Below are positions 13,478 to 23,045 of a stretch of DNA of 29,894 nucleotides, piece after piece. Below the pieces are notes generated by a model. The model saw nothing but the letters and a program-made list of their open reading frames with translations. It was not told where the DNA came from and did no database searches. The DNA lies in the IMG/VR virus record IMGVR_UViG_3300025127_000171, positions 1-29,894 of that record. One strand, 5' to 3'. Position 1 is the stretch's first letter. Each line of letters begins with the position of its first letter. The DNA is from a virus. The position numbers and the translations under genes are program-made.

Positions 13478-16400
13478 ATGCCACTGAATAAGTTAGATAA
13501 TTTCATAAAGAACACTGAGGGAAGAATCCTTTATGTGAGTCCGAGTGATCTAGATGCAACAGATAGCATAACAAACTCTGGTAATTCACTAGCAAGACCA
13601 TTTAAGACTTTACAGAGAGCACTGATAGAATCTGCAAGGTTTTCATATCAGACAGGGGATGGTAATGATTTAATTGAGAGAACAACTATACTTTTAATGC
13701 CAGGTGACCATGAGATTGACAACAGACCAGGTTTTTCAATTCAATCATCAGGTTCAGCGTATCAATTAGTTGATACAAATGGTGTTGTGCAAAGTAATGA
13801 TGCACTATTTCTTGATTTAAACAGCAACTTTGATTTATCTGATCCAAACAATATATCACATAAGTTTAATTCAGTTGAGGGTGGAGTCATAGTTCCTCGT
13901 GGTACCTCAGTAGTAGGACTTGACTTAAGAAAAACAAAGATAAGACCAAAATACGTTCCAAATCCAACTGATGATAATGTTCTTCCATCAGCAGTATTTC
14001 GTATTACTGGTACTTGTTATTTCTGGCAATTCTCTGTTTTTGATGGTAGAGGAGAGGTATACACAGATCCAACTGACTCAACAGGATCAAATAAAGCAAA
14101 TGCAACATTCTCTCATCATAAGTTAACAATATTTGAGTATGCAGATGGTGTTAATGTAACATCTACTGGTTTAACTGACTTACAAATGTATTACAGTAAG
14201 TTGTCTAACGCTTACAATGAATCATCAACTCGTCCGATCGCTACAACAGACAAGTTTCCAACTAATCCTCAGGGATTTGAACCCAAAAGACCAGAATTTG
14301 AAATTGTTGGAGCGTTTGCTGCAGATCCTATCGCAATCGATACAATACAAGCAGGAGATGGAATTGATTTAAGTAACGTAGTTACAGTTCGTACAAAGAA
14401 AGCACACAAGTTAACAACTGATACTCCGATTAAAATAGGTGGAGTTGACCCTCAGGCATATAATATCTCAACCCTTGTTGCCAGTGTAATTGATAATAAA
14501 ACATTTACATACTTACTTCCATCATTTGATCAAAATTTACAGACACCTGGTAATGCGACAGATGCAGATGTAACAATCGAAACTGATACAGTTTCGGGTG
14601 CTTCACCATACGTGTTTAATATATCCATGAGATCTGTTTATGGTTTAAACGGTATGAAAGCAGATGGTGCGAAGGCAACTGGTTTTAGATCAATGGTTGT
14701 TGCACAGTTCACTGGTGTGTCTCTTCAAAAAGATGATCGTGCATTTGTTAAGTATAATGAAACAAATCGTTCTTATGATGGTATTTCATTCACAAAAACT
14801 GATGGTGGTGCACTTGCAACTAAATCGTCATCAACAAACCCCGCAACAATTTATCATTTAGATCCAAAGGCAATCTATCGTAAAGGTTGGGAAAATTGTC
14901 ATATTACAATTTCAAATGATGCAATTATGCAAATTGTGTCTGTATTTGCGATTGGATATAATAAGCACTTTACTGCAATAAATGGTGGTGACGCTTCAAT
15001 TACCAACTCTAACTCAAACTTCGGACAATTAGCATTAGTTTCTGAAGGATTTAAAAAAGAGGCATTTGACAAGGACAATAAGGCATTTATAACAAATATT
15101 ATTACACCAAGAGCAATCTCATCAACAGAAGATAATATTGACTGGATTTCACTAGATGTAGGACTAACAACTTCAGTTGGTATTAGCACTCACTTATACT
15201 TATTTGGGTTTAATTCAAAAGATGTTAAACCTGCTGGAATTACACAAGGATTTAAAGTAGGTGCAAAAGTTAATGATAAACTATCAGTTATCATAGGAAC
15301 AGGCAAGACTTCAAGTATATTAATGACAGATGGAATTTCTAGTTCACTAAAAGAATTTACATCTGGTGCTCCTGTTAATAATACGTTTACAACAAGTGGA
15401 CATACACTCTTAAATGGTGAAAAGGTTATTATACAAAGTGGAAATGGAGATTTACCTGAAAATATCGAAAATAATGTAGTATACTATGCGATTACAAGTG
15501 AAGCAAACTCAGTTCGTTCTGATTCAGTAACTTTAGGTGCCTCACAACTTCAACTTGCTGGAACTGTTGCTGATGCTGCTGTTGGTTCACCTCTTAGTGT
15601 TTATGGTGGAAGTCAAATAAAGATACTAAGTAGAGTATCTGAAAAAAATGTAGGTGACCTTGGACATCCTGTCCAGTTTGATGAAACTAATAATAATTGG
15701 TTTGTTGTTTCAGAGTCATCAAATGAAATTTACAACACAATAAATTCATTGGGTGTTGCTGGAATGGGAGCAAGAACAGAACCTACATTTGTTAAGAGAA
15801 TTAATGACGCAAGAAAGATAGATGATAAAATTTATAAATTACGTGTCGTAATACCAAAAGAATTAGGTTCTTCTAAAAATGTTGAAAATGGATTTATTTT
15901 ACAACAGTCAAGCACAACTGGTGTAAGAACTGACGCTGATTTTAATAAGAAAAATGAAGATAATTTACCATCTCATATTCTTACAAAAGAGGATTATGAA
16001 TTTGATCGTAATCCAAGTTTCATAAGCACTTGTACATATTCAGCACCTGATGCTTCAATTAGAACTGAACTTCCACATAATCTAAAAGTTGGCGACTCCA
16101 TCATTATAAAAAATGTTACTGATAGCACCAACCCAGACATTAGTATAGTGGGTGCGGCAACAAGTGGTTACAATGGAACGTTTAATGTGAAATCTATTGT
16201 GAATGATTTGGAGTTCACATATGAGCCAGGTAGAAATCCTGGTGCATTCGCATTAAATGATTTTGATTCAAAAGCATCGGGTATCGCTACATCATCGAAC
16301 TTACCAAGATTTGAGAGAAATAATTTACAGTCAAACATTTATGCTTATCGTAATGAGAGAATTTCTGACTATAAAGAGAATGTTCAAGATGGTATATTCC

Positions 16401-19321
16401 ACATATACCCTCTTAACTCAGGTAATCCAATGTCAGAAGAATTTACTGACACTAAGTATGGACAAAATGTAACTGATTTATATCCACAGTTAGATCGTGA
16501 TAATCCAAATGACTCACCAAATGCCACAAAAACATTTGCAAATAGATTCCCATTAGGACAAGTTACAACAAATGATTTAAAGAAAAGTGTTACAAGAGAA
16601 ACCATAGACACTTTATTCACAGATCTTGGGATAGGTGTAAGTATAACCAATGTAACTCCTTTATCTGCTGGTATTTCAACTCTTACATTTTCAAGAGAAC
16701 ATGGTATATCTGGAATAACAACTGGAACACTATCAGGTGGTGCAGGTTATACAAATGGATCATATAGTAATGTCAAACTACTTCTTGGTTCAAATAGTGG
16801 AACATGGAAAGGTGCTACTGCAAACGTTATTGTAGGTAGTAACGCAATTACACACGCCGATATTGTTTCAAAAGGTTCAGGTTATTCAGGTGGTTCAACA
16901 CTATTTTTTGATGTGTCTGCAGTTTCAGGTTCATCAGATGCGACATTGACTGTATCAGCAAATAATTTAACATCAACTGATAACTATGTTCAAGTTGCTG
17001 GTATAGGAACAACTGCGGGTGGATATTTCCCAATTGTATCAATTCCATCAAAAAATGCTATTGCAATTGCACAAACAAGTAGCGATCCTGAGATAGTCCC
17101 ATTCCAATATGCCTTTACTGCTGGTCACACTGTTGCAATCGGAACTGCGGTGCTTCCATCTTTGACTACAGGTGTAACTACTATAACTTCATCAAGGGCA
17201 CATGGATTGGCAGCTGGTAACAGAGTGCAAATTGTAAGTTCTTCTGGGTCTGTACCATATTTAAATTATGGTGATTACATTGTCAAATCTGTTGTGGGTG
17301 TCACAACCTTCTCTGTGGGTGGTCAAGTAAAAGATCCAATTGGTGGCACATTATTGAGTGGTGGTACACCAAATGCAAGAGTTCTAAAGCATAGTTTATC
17401 AGCAAACGATGCATCTTCCGATGTCTCTGATGAAAATCTTAGTGTCCGTGGTTCACATTTATTTGATGACGAAATATTATACATTGATTCTTTCACATCA
17501 CAAACAGTTCTAAAAGTTAGTTTGCCAGGTTCCCTTGCTTCAATACCAACTCGTTTCCCATATGGTTGCTATATCCAAGTTGATGATGAGATCATGAGAG
17601 TCAGTAAGGCAACAATAACTGCTGACAATGAAATCACTGTGATAAGAGGTGCACTCGGAACAAGAGTTGAGAGTCATGTTGATGGATCACTAGCAAGAAA
17701 GATCAAACCAATCGCTGTTGAATTTAGAAGACCATCAGTGCTCAGAGCATCAGGACATACATTTGAATATCTTGGTTATGGTCCAGGTAACTACTCAACT
17801 GCACTACCACAATTACAAACAGTTTCGCTATCTGAACAAGAGGAGTTCTTGTCACAGGCACAGGAGAAATCAGCAGGTGCTGTTGTTTATACGGGTATGA
17901 ATGATAAGGGTGATTTCTACATCGGAAACCAGAAGAAATCATCATTAACTGGTGAAGAGACTACATTCGATACACCAGTGCCAACTGTAACTGGTGAAGA
18001 TCCATCAAGATTAAGTGTTGTATTTGATGAAGTTACTATCAAGGAAAGACTTATAGTTGAAGGTGGTGATTCTAGTCAGATATTATCACAGTTTGATGGT
18101 CCTGTCACATTTAATGAAGAGACAAGAATTAAGGATAAACTTGTTATTGAGGGCACTTTAAAGATAGAAAATGATGCAGCAGCAACAAGTCCAACTGATG
18201 CTTCACTTGTTCTAAGTGGTGGATTTGGTGTCAGTAAAAATTCACAATTTGCTGATGATGCTAAATTAATTTTTGGAAATGCTGGTGATTTAGAAATTGC
18301 ACATGAAACTATTATACAAAATCCAGATGCGAATGTCATCAGATCAAAGACAACAGGTGGAGTTGACAGAGATCTATTCTTACAGAGTAACAATCAAGTT
18401 CTAGTCACCAATACTACTGGTACTGTACAAAGTGCTATATTTCATGTAGGAGCTGGAGTTACTTTAAATCATGGTACATCCACAAAATTTGAAACAAATG
18501 TTGGAGGTATTACAATTACTGGTGGTGGTAATTTCTCTGGTATTGTTACTGCGACAGGATTTGATGGACCTTTAACTGGTATTGCAAACACTGCAAGCAC
18601 CGCAATCAATATAAGACTTGAAGATGAGACTACTGATACAACTTGTTTCCCAGTATTTACCAAAGATGCCACTGGGGATCGTCCACCAAAAACAGACTCA
18701 AGTAAGTTAACATATAACTCAAGCACTGGAAGATTAAATGCAACAACATTTGAAGGAGATCTTCAAGGTGATGTGACTGGTAACGCAGATACTGCTACTA
18801 ATGCAACAAATGCTGCGAATGCTTTTGTCAACGCAATTAGTGGAGGTTCTGGTCTTACTCGTTTCTTAACTTTTGTAGAGGGTTCAGCAGACGGAAATAA
18901 ACAATTGCAACTCGATGCGGATTTCTATGTTTTACCAAGAAGCACATCATCTAATTCCGATCTTTGTGTAAGAGGTGACATTATTGCATTTGCGGGAGCC
19001 GCGTCTGATGATAGATTAAAAACAAGCAAAGCATCGATACCTAATGCTCTAGATAAAGTTTTATCATTAAATGGATTTACCTTTGAGTGGAACGAATTAG
19101 GTTCTAGAATCATCGGTGATCCAGAAGGCACAAAGTCAGTTGGTATTTCTGCGCAAGAAACACAGGAAGTTGTACCTGAAGCAGTAAGAGAAATTATCAC
19201 TCCTGAAGGGGATGACTTCCTTTCTGTTAAGTATGAGAAATTAGTTCCATTACTCATTGAGGCAATAAAAGAACTTAATGGTAAGGTTGAAGATTTACAA
19301 CAACAACTCTTAGATAAATAA
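13478..19321 (+). CDS. Giant tail fibre/spike with beta-helix-like N-terminus and C-terminal S74 chaperone (1947 aa)
   Basis: 1947 aa, the largest gene here. The N-terminus has the pectate-lyase-like tailspike signature ILYVSPSD, LARPFKTLQRALIESARF and ERTTILLMPGDHEIDN, suggesting a parallel beta-helix. Long beta-rich stretches follow. GxGY modules occur at about residues 1083-1140 (GGAGYTNGS, KGSGYSGGS) and resemble those in the gp5-like protein. Closer to the end are trimeric fibre motifs (DGPVTFNEETRIKDKLVIEG; GDVTGNADTATNATNAANA). The C-terminal about 105 residues are peptidase S74: SDDRLKTSK with Ser1843 and Lys1848 as the dyad, NGFTFEWNELG, VGISAQETQEVVPEAV, YEKLVPLLIEAIKELNGKVEDL. Self-cleavage before Ser1843 would release the chaperone. 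The likely role is a long fibre or baseplate-attached spike, possibly with glycan-binding or cleaving surfaces; no catalytic residues can be pointed to. Confidence 0.8.
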   Translation: MPLNKLDNFIKNTEGRILYVSPSDLDATDSITNSGNSLARPFKTLQRALIESARFSYQTGDGNDLIERTTILLMPGDHEIDNRPGFSIQSSGSAYQLVDTNGVVQSNDALFLDLNSNFDLSDPNNISHKFNSVEGGVIVPRGTSVVGLDLRKTKIRPKYVPNPTDDNVLPSAVFRITGTCYFWQFSVFDGRGEVYTDPTDSTGSNKANATFSHHKLTIFEYADGVNVTSTGLTDLQMYYSKLSNAYNESSTRPIATTDKFPTNPQGFEPKRPEFEIVGAFAADPIAIDTIQAGDGIDLSNVVTVRTKKAHKLTTDTPIKIGGVDPQAYNISTLVASVIDNKTFTYLLPSFDQNLQTPGNATDADVTIETDTVSGASPYVFNISMRSVYGLNGMKADGAKATGFRSMVVAQFTGVSLQKDDRAFVKYNETNRSYDGISFTKTDGGALATKSSSTNPATIYHLDPKAIYRKGWENCHITISNDAIMQIVSVFAIGYNKHFTAINGGDASITNSNSNFGQLALVSEGFKKEAFDKDNKAFITNIITPRAISSTEDNIDWISLDVGLTTSVGISTHLYLFGFNSKDVKPAGITQGFKVGAKVNDKLSVIIGTGKTSSILMTDGISSSLKEFTSGAPVNNTFTTSGHTLLNGEKVIIQSGNGDLPENIENNVVYYAITSEANSVRSDSVTLGASQLQLAGTVADAAVGSPLSVYGGSQIKILSRVSEKNVGDLGHPVQFDETNNNWFVVSESSNEIYNTINSLGVAGMGARTEPTFVKRINDARKIDDKIYKLRVVIPKELGSSKNVENGFILQQSSTTGVRTDADFNKKNEDNLPSHILTKEDYEFDRNPSFISTCTYSAPDASIRTELPHNLKVGDSIIIKNVTDSTNPDISIVGAATSGYNGTFNVKSIVNDLEFTYEPGRNPGAFALNDFDSKASGIATSSNLPRFERNNLQSNIYAYRNERISDYKENVQDGIFHIYPLNSGNPMSEEFTDTKYGQNVTDLYPQLDRDNPNDSPNATKTFANRFPLGQVTTNDLKKSVTRETIDTLFTDLGIGVSITNVTPLSAGISTLTFSREHGISGITTGTLSGGAGYTNGSYSNVKLLLGSNSGTWKGATANVIVGSNAITHADIVSKGSGYSGGSTLFFDVSAVSGSSDATLTVSANNLTSTDNYVQVAGIGTTAGGYFPIVSIPSKNAIAIAQTSSDPEIVPFQYAFTAGHTVAIGTAVLPSLTTGVTTITSSRAHGLAAGNRVQIVSSSGSVPYLNYGDYIVKSVVGVTTFSVGGQVKDPIGGTLLSGGTPNARVLKHSLSANDASSDVSDENLSVRGSHLFDDEILYIDSFTSQTVLKVSLPGSLASIPTRFPYGCYIQVDDEIMRVSKATITADNEITVIRGALGTRVESHVDGSLARKIKPIAVEFRRPSVLRASGHTFEYLGYGPGNYSTALPQLQTVSLSEQEEFLSQAQEKSAGAVVYTGMNDKGDFYIGNQKKSSLTGEETTFDTPVPTVTGEDPSRLSVVFDEVTIKERLIVEGGDSSQILSQFDGPVTFNEETRIKDKLVIEGTLKIENDAAATSPTDASLVLSGGFGVSKNSQFADDAKLIFGNAGDLEIAHETIIQNPDANVIRSKTTGGVDRDLFLQSNNQVLVTNTTGTVQSAIFHVGAGVTLNHGTSTKFETNVGGITITGGGNFSGIVTATGFDGPLTGIANTASTAINIRLEDETTDTTCFPVFTKDATGDRPPKTDSSKLTYNSSTGRLNATTFEGDLQGDVTGNADTATNATNAANAFVNAISGGSGLTRFLTFVEGSADGNKQLQLDADFYVLPRSTSSNSDLCVRGDIIAFAGAASDDRLKTSKASIPNALDKVLSLNGFTFEWNELGSRIIGDPEGTKSVGISAQETQEVVPEAVREIITPEGDDFLSVKYEKLVPLLIEAIKELNGKVEDLQQQLLDK

Positions 19322-19334
19322 CTAAAAAAGTATA

Positions 19335-21551
19335 ATGGCAAATTTTTCGAAGTCATTTAATTTCAGAAATGGTGTACAGGTTGATAATGACAAGTTTATC
19401 GTAAAACCGTCAGGATTGGTTGGTATTGGAAGCACCTTGCCATCCCAATCTTTGGATGTTAAAGGTAATGTGAGAACAACAGGTGTAAGTAGTGCGAGTA
19501 ATATATTTGCTGGTATCGGTCTTACTGTTGGTACTGGATTAAAGCAAATAAATTTAGATGGTGCGACAGGGATAATTACTGCTGCTAATTATTTTGGTGA
19601 TGGATCAACGTTGACAAATATAGTTGCTATTGCGACTGCAGGATTTGAGGAGAGATCAGGAACATTATCAACCACATTTTCAGTTGGTATAGGAAGTCTT
19701 AACGTGGGTGCAGGAGGATCATTCCCTGACTTTGCCTTAGATGTTTTTGGTGATATGAGAGTCACAGGACCATCAACCTTTGTAGGATTAACAACTGTTC
19801 AAGGGGATGTCTTCGTAACACAATTAGGTGTGTCAGGTATTTCTACTTTAAAAAGTGGATTAATTATAAATGAGGGTGGAGCAACAATAGATCAAACAAA
19901 TGTAACAGGTGTATCTACATTTGGTGGTGCAGTAGATATAAATGCAGGATTAGATGTAGATGGTCAGGCAGATTTAGATGAAGTTGTAGTTGCTGGTGTT
20001 TCTACATTCTCTGCACTTGTAGATGTTAATAATCGTTTAGATGTAGTTGGTGGTGCCAATATAGATCAAGTAAATGTGTCAGGTGTATCTACATATGGTA
20101 GTGCAATAGATGCAAATGCAGGAGCAGATATATCAGGTGGTGAGACAGTTTTATCTTCTGCAACTGTAAGTGATTTAACAGATAATCGCATCGTTATTGC
20201 TGGAACATCAGGTGCACTTGAGGATAGTGGTAATTTGACATTTACTGGAACCCAGTTTACAGTAACAGGTGATGTAGCAATAAGTGGGGTTTCAACTTTA
20301 ACTGGCAATTTGCAAGTTGGATCGGGCGCAACTGTAGGGTTTGCAAAGTCTTTATCAATGTCTGATGGCGCACATGTTAATTTTGGAGATCAAGATGATT
20401 TAGTAATTCGTCATACAGGATCAAGAAGTGAAATATTAGAGAGAGGCACTGGTGGTTTAAAAATATTTACAGATGACTTAGAGTTTGCAAATGCATCTGG
20501 ACTTTCAACTTCTATAAAAGTGCATATGGGAAGTGCACCAGATGGTGAATTACAACTTTTCCGAGATGGAAATCAAAAATTTAACATAACTGGAGCAGGT
20601 GTTTCAGTTCTCAATACACTTTCACTTGCAGATCTTGACGGAGGAACAAATGGTTTATCCACACACACGGGAACATTAAGTTATGGTGAAGTTTTGGCTG
20701 CATACAGTGGAAGAAGATCTCTAGATTTAGCAAATAAGGACACTGGAAATCTGAACTTTTATCTGAATCTTGATGATATTACATTTAATGGTGTGAATCG
20801 CACTGGTGACTTTAATTGGATTAAAGGTTCTAGTGCTGCTCCATCAATGACATTGACAGGTATTGGTGGTTCACTAGGTATTGGAGTCACGCTTCCGACT
20901 GTTCAACTTGAGACATCTTTAGATGTTAAAATTGGACAAAATCTTACTGTAGAAGATAATTTAACAATAACAAGTGGTAATTTAACTATTTCGTCAGGAT
21001 CATTTTCTGGTGCAGTTACAGGTCCATTGTCAGGTGATGTAAACTCAACTGGTATCTCAACATTTACAGACTTAACTTCTAGTTCAACAATTCTTACAGG
21101 TGTTTCTACAATTAGTCGAATTGCGTTAAATGCAACTGAAATGATAACAGTTAGACCAGTTGGTGCTTCCTTTGAATCAGACACTATGTTTAATGCTAGT
21201 GCTGGAGGTAATAATTATTATCTAAGTAATGATGGTTTTGTAGGCATTCGCACTTCAGACAGGTTTAGTAATATATTTTTCAATGGGTCAAATGCAAATG
21301 CAGTATTTGGAGCATTTGGTGTTGGAACTTATGATCATTTCGAATCAACTCATGGACTCCGAGGTGCAGTTGACTTTGCAAGTGCAGGTGTATCAACTCA
21401 AAGATACATGGTGCCACCGAAGGTCACAACAACTCAAAGAAATGCTTTTTCTGGACTAGTTGAGGGTGCAATGATATATAATACAAGTAGTAATAGATTA
21501 GAAGTTTATACCCAAAATTCTGACTGGGTAGGAATCGCAACGTTACCATAA
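19335..21551 (+). CDS. Repeat-containing tail fibre (738 aa)
   Basis: 738 aa. The N-terminus FSKSFNFRNGVQVDNDKFIV then PSGLVGIGSTLPSQSLDVKG is a fibre-type attachment region. Residues 188-274 hold three tandem 29-residue repeats (TNVTGVSTFGGAVDINAGLD..., VVVAGVSTFSALVDVNNRLD..., VNVSGVSTYGSAIDANAGAD...), coded by 87-base units starting at 19896. A shorter degenerate copy precedes them. Further GVST and GDV motifs occur later. The C-terminus PPKVTTTQRNAF, EGAMIYNTSSNRLEVYT ends in WVGIATLP, a compact tip domain common in marine phage fibres. No S74 domain is present. The gene lies 13 bases after the giant fibre and one base before the adhesin. GATAAATA at 19313-19320 matches a T4-like late box but overlaps the upstream gene's end. 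Role: distal or middle long-tail-fibre segment. Confidence 0.75.
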   Translation: MANFSKSFNFRNGVQVDNDKFIVKPSGLVGIGSTLPSQSLDVKGNVRTTGVSSASNIFAGIGLTVGTGLKQINLDGATGIITAANYFGDGSTLTNIVAIATAGFEERSGTLSTTFSVGIGSLNVGAGGSFPDFALDVFGDMRVTGPSTFVGLTTVQGDVFVTQLGVSGISTLKSGLIINEGGATIDQTNVTGVSTFGGAVDINAGLDVDGQADLDEVVVAGVSTFSALVDVNNRLDVVGGANIDQVNVSGVSTYGSAIDANAGADISGGETVLSSATVSDLTDNRIVIAGTSGALEDSGNLTFTGTQFTVTGDVAISGVSTLTGNLQVGSGATVGFAKSLSMSDGAHVNFGDQDDLVIRHTGSRSEILERGTGGLKIFTDDLEFANASGLSTSIKVHMGSAPDGELQLFRDGNQKFNITGAGVSVLNTLSLADLDGGTNGLSTHTGTLSYGEVLAAYSGRRSLDLANKDTGNLNFYLNLDDITFNGVNRTGDFNWIKGSSAAPSMTLTGIGGSLGIGVTLPTVQLETSLDVKIGQNLTVEDNLTITSGNLTISSGSFSGAVTGPLSGDVNSTGISTFTDLTSSSTILTGVSTISRIALNATEMITVRPVGASFESDTMFNASAGGNNYYLSNDGFVGIRTSDRFSNIFFNGSNANAVFGAFGVGTYDHFESTHGLRGAVDFASAGVSTQRYMVPPKVTTTQRNAFSGLVEGAMIYNTSSNRLEVYTQNSDWVGIATLP
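19896..20156 (+). repeat. Three tandem 87-bp repeats in fibre gene
   Basis: The units are 19896-19982, 19983-20069 and 20070-20156. Each codes 29 residues with GVSTF/Y at positions 5-9 and a D(I/V/A)N segment at 14-16. The DNA is diverged (for example GGTGTATCTACAT versus GGTGTTTCTACAT), so the duplication is not recent. A partial, shorter unit (about 24 residues) lies just upstream. In-frame gain or loss of units would change fibre length by about 29 residues per step. Confidence 0.7.
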
Positions 21552-21552
21552 A

Positions 21553-22647
21553 ATGACAATACCAGTAAGTTCAGGCACAATAGCAGCAAGTCAAATTCGG
21601 ACAGAATTTGGTGCGTCGGGAAGTGGTAATCAAATTTCATTAGGAAATTATAGAGTTAGTTTCAATAATACAGCAGAAAGTGGATCTCTCTCTAATTTAC
21701 CACTAGACGAGGGAATTCCTCAAGGTAATAATCCAATTGCAATGTCTAACTTCTACAGCAAGTCTTTAAATATTGTTGTAGATGTACATTCAGGTGGAGA
21801 TCAGTATGGTGTAAATGCAAAGTCAAAATACAATGGTGCCAATACAGCAACAGTTATTGGTGGATTTAAGGGCAAACAAATATCAGGAAGTCGTATAATA
21901 ATCAATGTAAATAAAAGATTAGGTTCACATGCCCCTGCAGGTAATAGTGGTTTCAATAAAAGTGCGAACACACAGAATAGCAAGTGTGCATTGAGAACTG
22001 GAACTTGGGGTGGTTCTGCGAAAGTTGAGGTAAGATTTGGCAATAGTGCAAAATTATATGGTGCAGGTGGAAAAGGAGGTAATGGAAGTAATACTGATTC
22101 TGGAAGTGCGCCAAAAGGAGGAGATGGTGGTAGTGGTTTTGGAGTACAACATGCCGGTACACTGTTATATTTGTCATCTGGCACACAAATAAAACGTGGA
22201 TTTGGTGGCGGTGGCGGTGGTGGTCATGCAAATGAGACAAGTAAGAATAATAGAAGTGCCGCCGGTGGCGGTGGTGGTGGTGGTGCAGGATTTCCTGCTG
22301 GATTTAGGGGAAATGGGGGAACTGATGGTACCAATGGAAATGCTGGTAACTCAGGTAGTCTTACTAATCATGGTAATGGTGGTAATGGTGGTAATAATGA
22401 AAATGAAGCATTTGGAGGAAATGGAGGTCGTGGTGCAGACTCGGAGGCACCAACAGCACAAGCAGGAAATAGTGGTAATGGAGAAGGTGAAGGAGAATCA
22501 GAAGGAGGAGCAAGAGGCAATAATGGTACAGGAATAAGATCGACAGTCGGAGGTTCAGGAAATGGTAGTAATAGCACTTATCTTTTTGTCACTGGCAATA
22601 CTGGTACTGTTGATAATAAGAATAGTCCAGGTACAAATGTTACCTAA
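21553..22647 (+). CDS. Glycine-rich fibre-tip adhesin (gp38-like architecture)
   Basis: 364 aa. The N-terminus SSGTIAASQIRTEFG, ISLGNYR, LPLDEGIPQGNNPIAMSNFYSK is a fibre-attachment-type domain (about 1-75). A beta region follows (about 75-165). From about residue 170 to 340 the protein is dominated by Gly in GG.G runs separated by short variable loops, for example GAGGKGGNGSN, FGGGGGGGH, AAGGGGGGGAG and NGGNGGNNEN. This resembles the distal gp38 adhesins of T-even phages (such as S16), where polyglycine-II helices pack as a lattice and the loops between them bind the receptor. T-even gp38 is about 260 aa. It is the last gene of the virion block, directly after the 738-aa fibre. Inference: it sits at the fibre tip and sets host range. 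Direct homology to gp38 is not claimed. Confidence 0.7.
   Translation: MTIPVSSGTIAASQIRTEFGASGSGNQISLGNYRVSFNNTAESGSLSNLPLDEGIPQGNNPIAMSNFYSKSLNIVVDVHSGGDQYGVNAKSKYNGANTATVIGGFKGKQISGSRIIINVNKRLGSHAPAGNSGFNKSANTQNSKCALRTGTWGGSAKVEVRFGNSAKLYGAGGKGGNGSNTDSGSAPKGGDGGSGFGVQHAGTLLYLSSGTQIKRGFGGGGGGGHANETSKNNRSAAGGGGGGGAGFPAGFRGNGGTDGTNGNAGNSGSLTNHGNGGNGGNNENEAFGGNGGRGADSEAPTAQAGNSGNGEGEGESEGGARGNNGTGIRSTVGGSGNGSNSTYLFVTGNTGTVDNKNSPGTNVT
22204..22284 (+). repeat. GGN-type simple repeats in the adhesin gene
   Basis: Two G-rich tracts made of GGT/GGC triplets (about 22204-22224 and 22263-22284) share the core GGTGGCGGTGG and lie about 60 bases apart. A further GGTAATGGT-type tract lies at about 22371-22395. 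They code the polyglycine segments of the adhesin. Slippage or recombination between the two tracts would stay in frame if units of three bases were lost or gained. Confidence 0.6.
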
Positions 22648-22649
22648 AC

Positions 22650-22678
22650 TTTACAACTTAAGAAATATATACTATAAT
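22650..22678 (+). promoter_or_regulatory. Sigma70-type promoter before the oxygenase operon
   Basis: The -35 element TTTACA (22650-22655) is separated by 17 bases from a perfect -10 TATAAT (22673-22678). This leaves a leader of about 13 bases before the ATG at 22698. It lies in the only gap (50 bases) after the adhesin, so the six following overlapping genes can be transcribed apart from the virion block. No terminator is seen between the adhesin and this promoter, so read-through is also expected. Confidence 0.55.
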
Positions 22679-22697
22679 AGTAAAAACAGATATTGTC

Positions 22698-23045
22698 ATG
22701 AAAGGAATTTTCAAGATAAAAGAGTATTTTCCAGATACTGAGCAGATACTGGTTTCTTTTGCTAAATTACACTCTCCACAATCCATAGATAACTATGATT
22801 TTGGAATAGTTGATTTAGACAATTTAGATTTGTATGACAATTCTACATTTATTGACAGTTTACTAGATAATATTGGAGATCGTGCTATTATAGAACATGA
22901 AGAAACAGATCCTATTGTGAATCAAGCAGAAAAAATAAACATGGATGATGAGGTTAACATACCAGATTTAGTTGGAAGAGTTATAGAGTGTAGAAGTCAG
23001 ATCAAAAGATTCAAAAAATTAAAAATGAGAAAAATTGAATTATGA
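22698..23045 (+). CDS. Small acidic protein heading the oxygenase operon, function unknown
   Basis: 115 aa. The N-terminus KGIFKIKEYFPDTEQILVSFAKLHSPQSIDNY is followed by an acidic middle (IVDLDNLDLYDNSTFIDSLLDNIGDR). The C-terminus contains LVGRVIECRSQ and a basic end, FKKLKMRKIEL. The start 'GiF.Ik.YfPDt.qI.V.Fa.lhsP.sid.Y' looks like a short beta-hairpin plus ligand-type module, which I associate with small proteins beside fibre genes in marine T4-like phages. I know no assigned function. Its stop overlaps the next ATG (ATGA, 23042-23045), so translation is coupled to the oxygenase block. No enzyme motif is visible. Confidence 0.7.
   Translation: MKGIFKIKEYFPDTEQILVSFAKLHSPQSIDNYDFGIVDLDNLDLYDNSTFIDSLLDNIGDRAIIEHEETDPIVNQAEKINMDDEVNIPDLVGRVIECRSQIKRFKKLKMRKIEL

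Noticed and set aside
22196-22537. Open frame of 113 codons on + inside the adhesin, rich in Val and Met
   Set aside because: It is a shifted reading of the GGT/GGA repeats and has repeat-derived composition with no start signal.
21801-22577. Several minus-strand open frames with Pro/Leu-rich products opposite the adhesin
   Set aside because: They are antisense readings of glycine codons; the long Gly runs avoid stops in the complementary frames.
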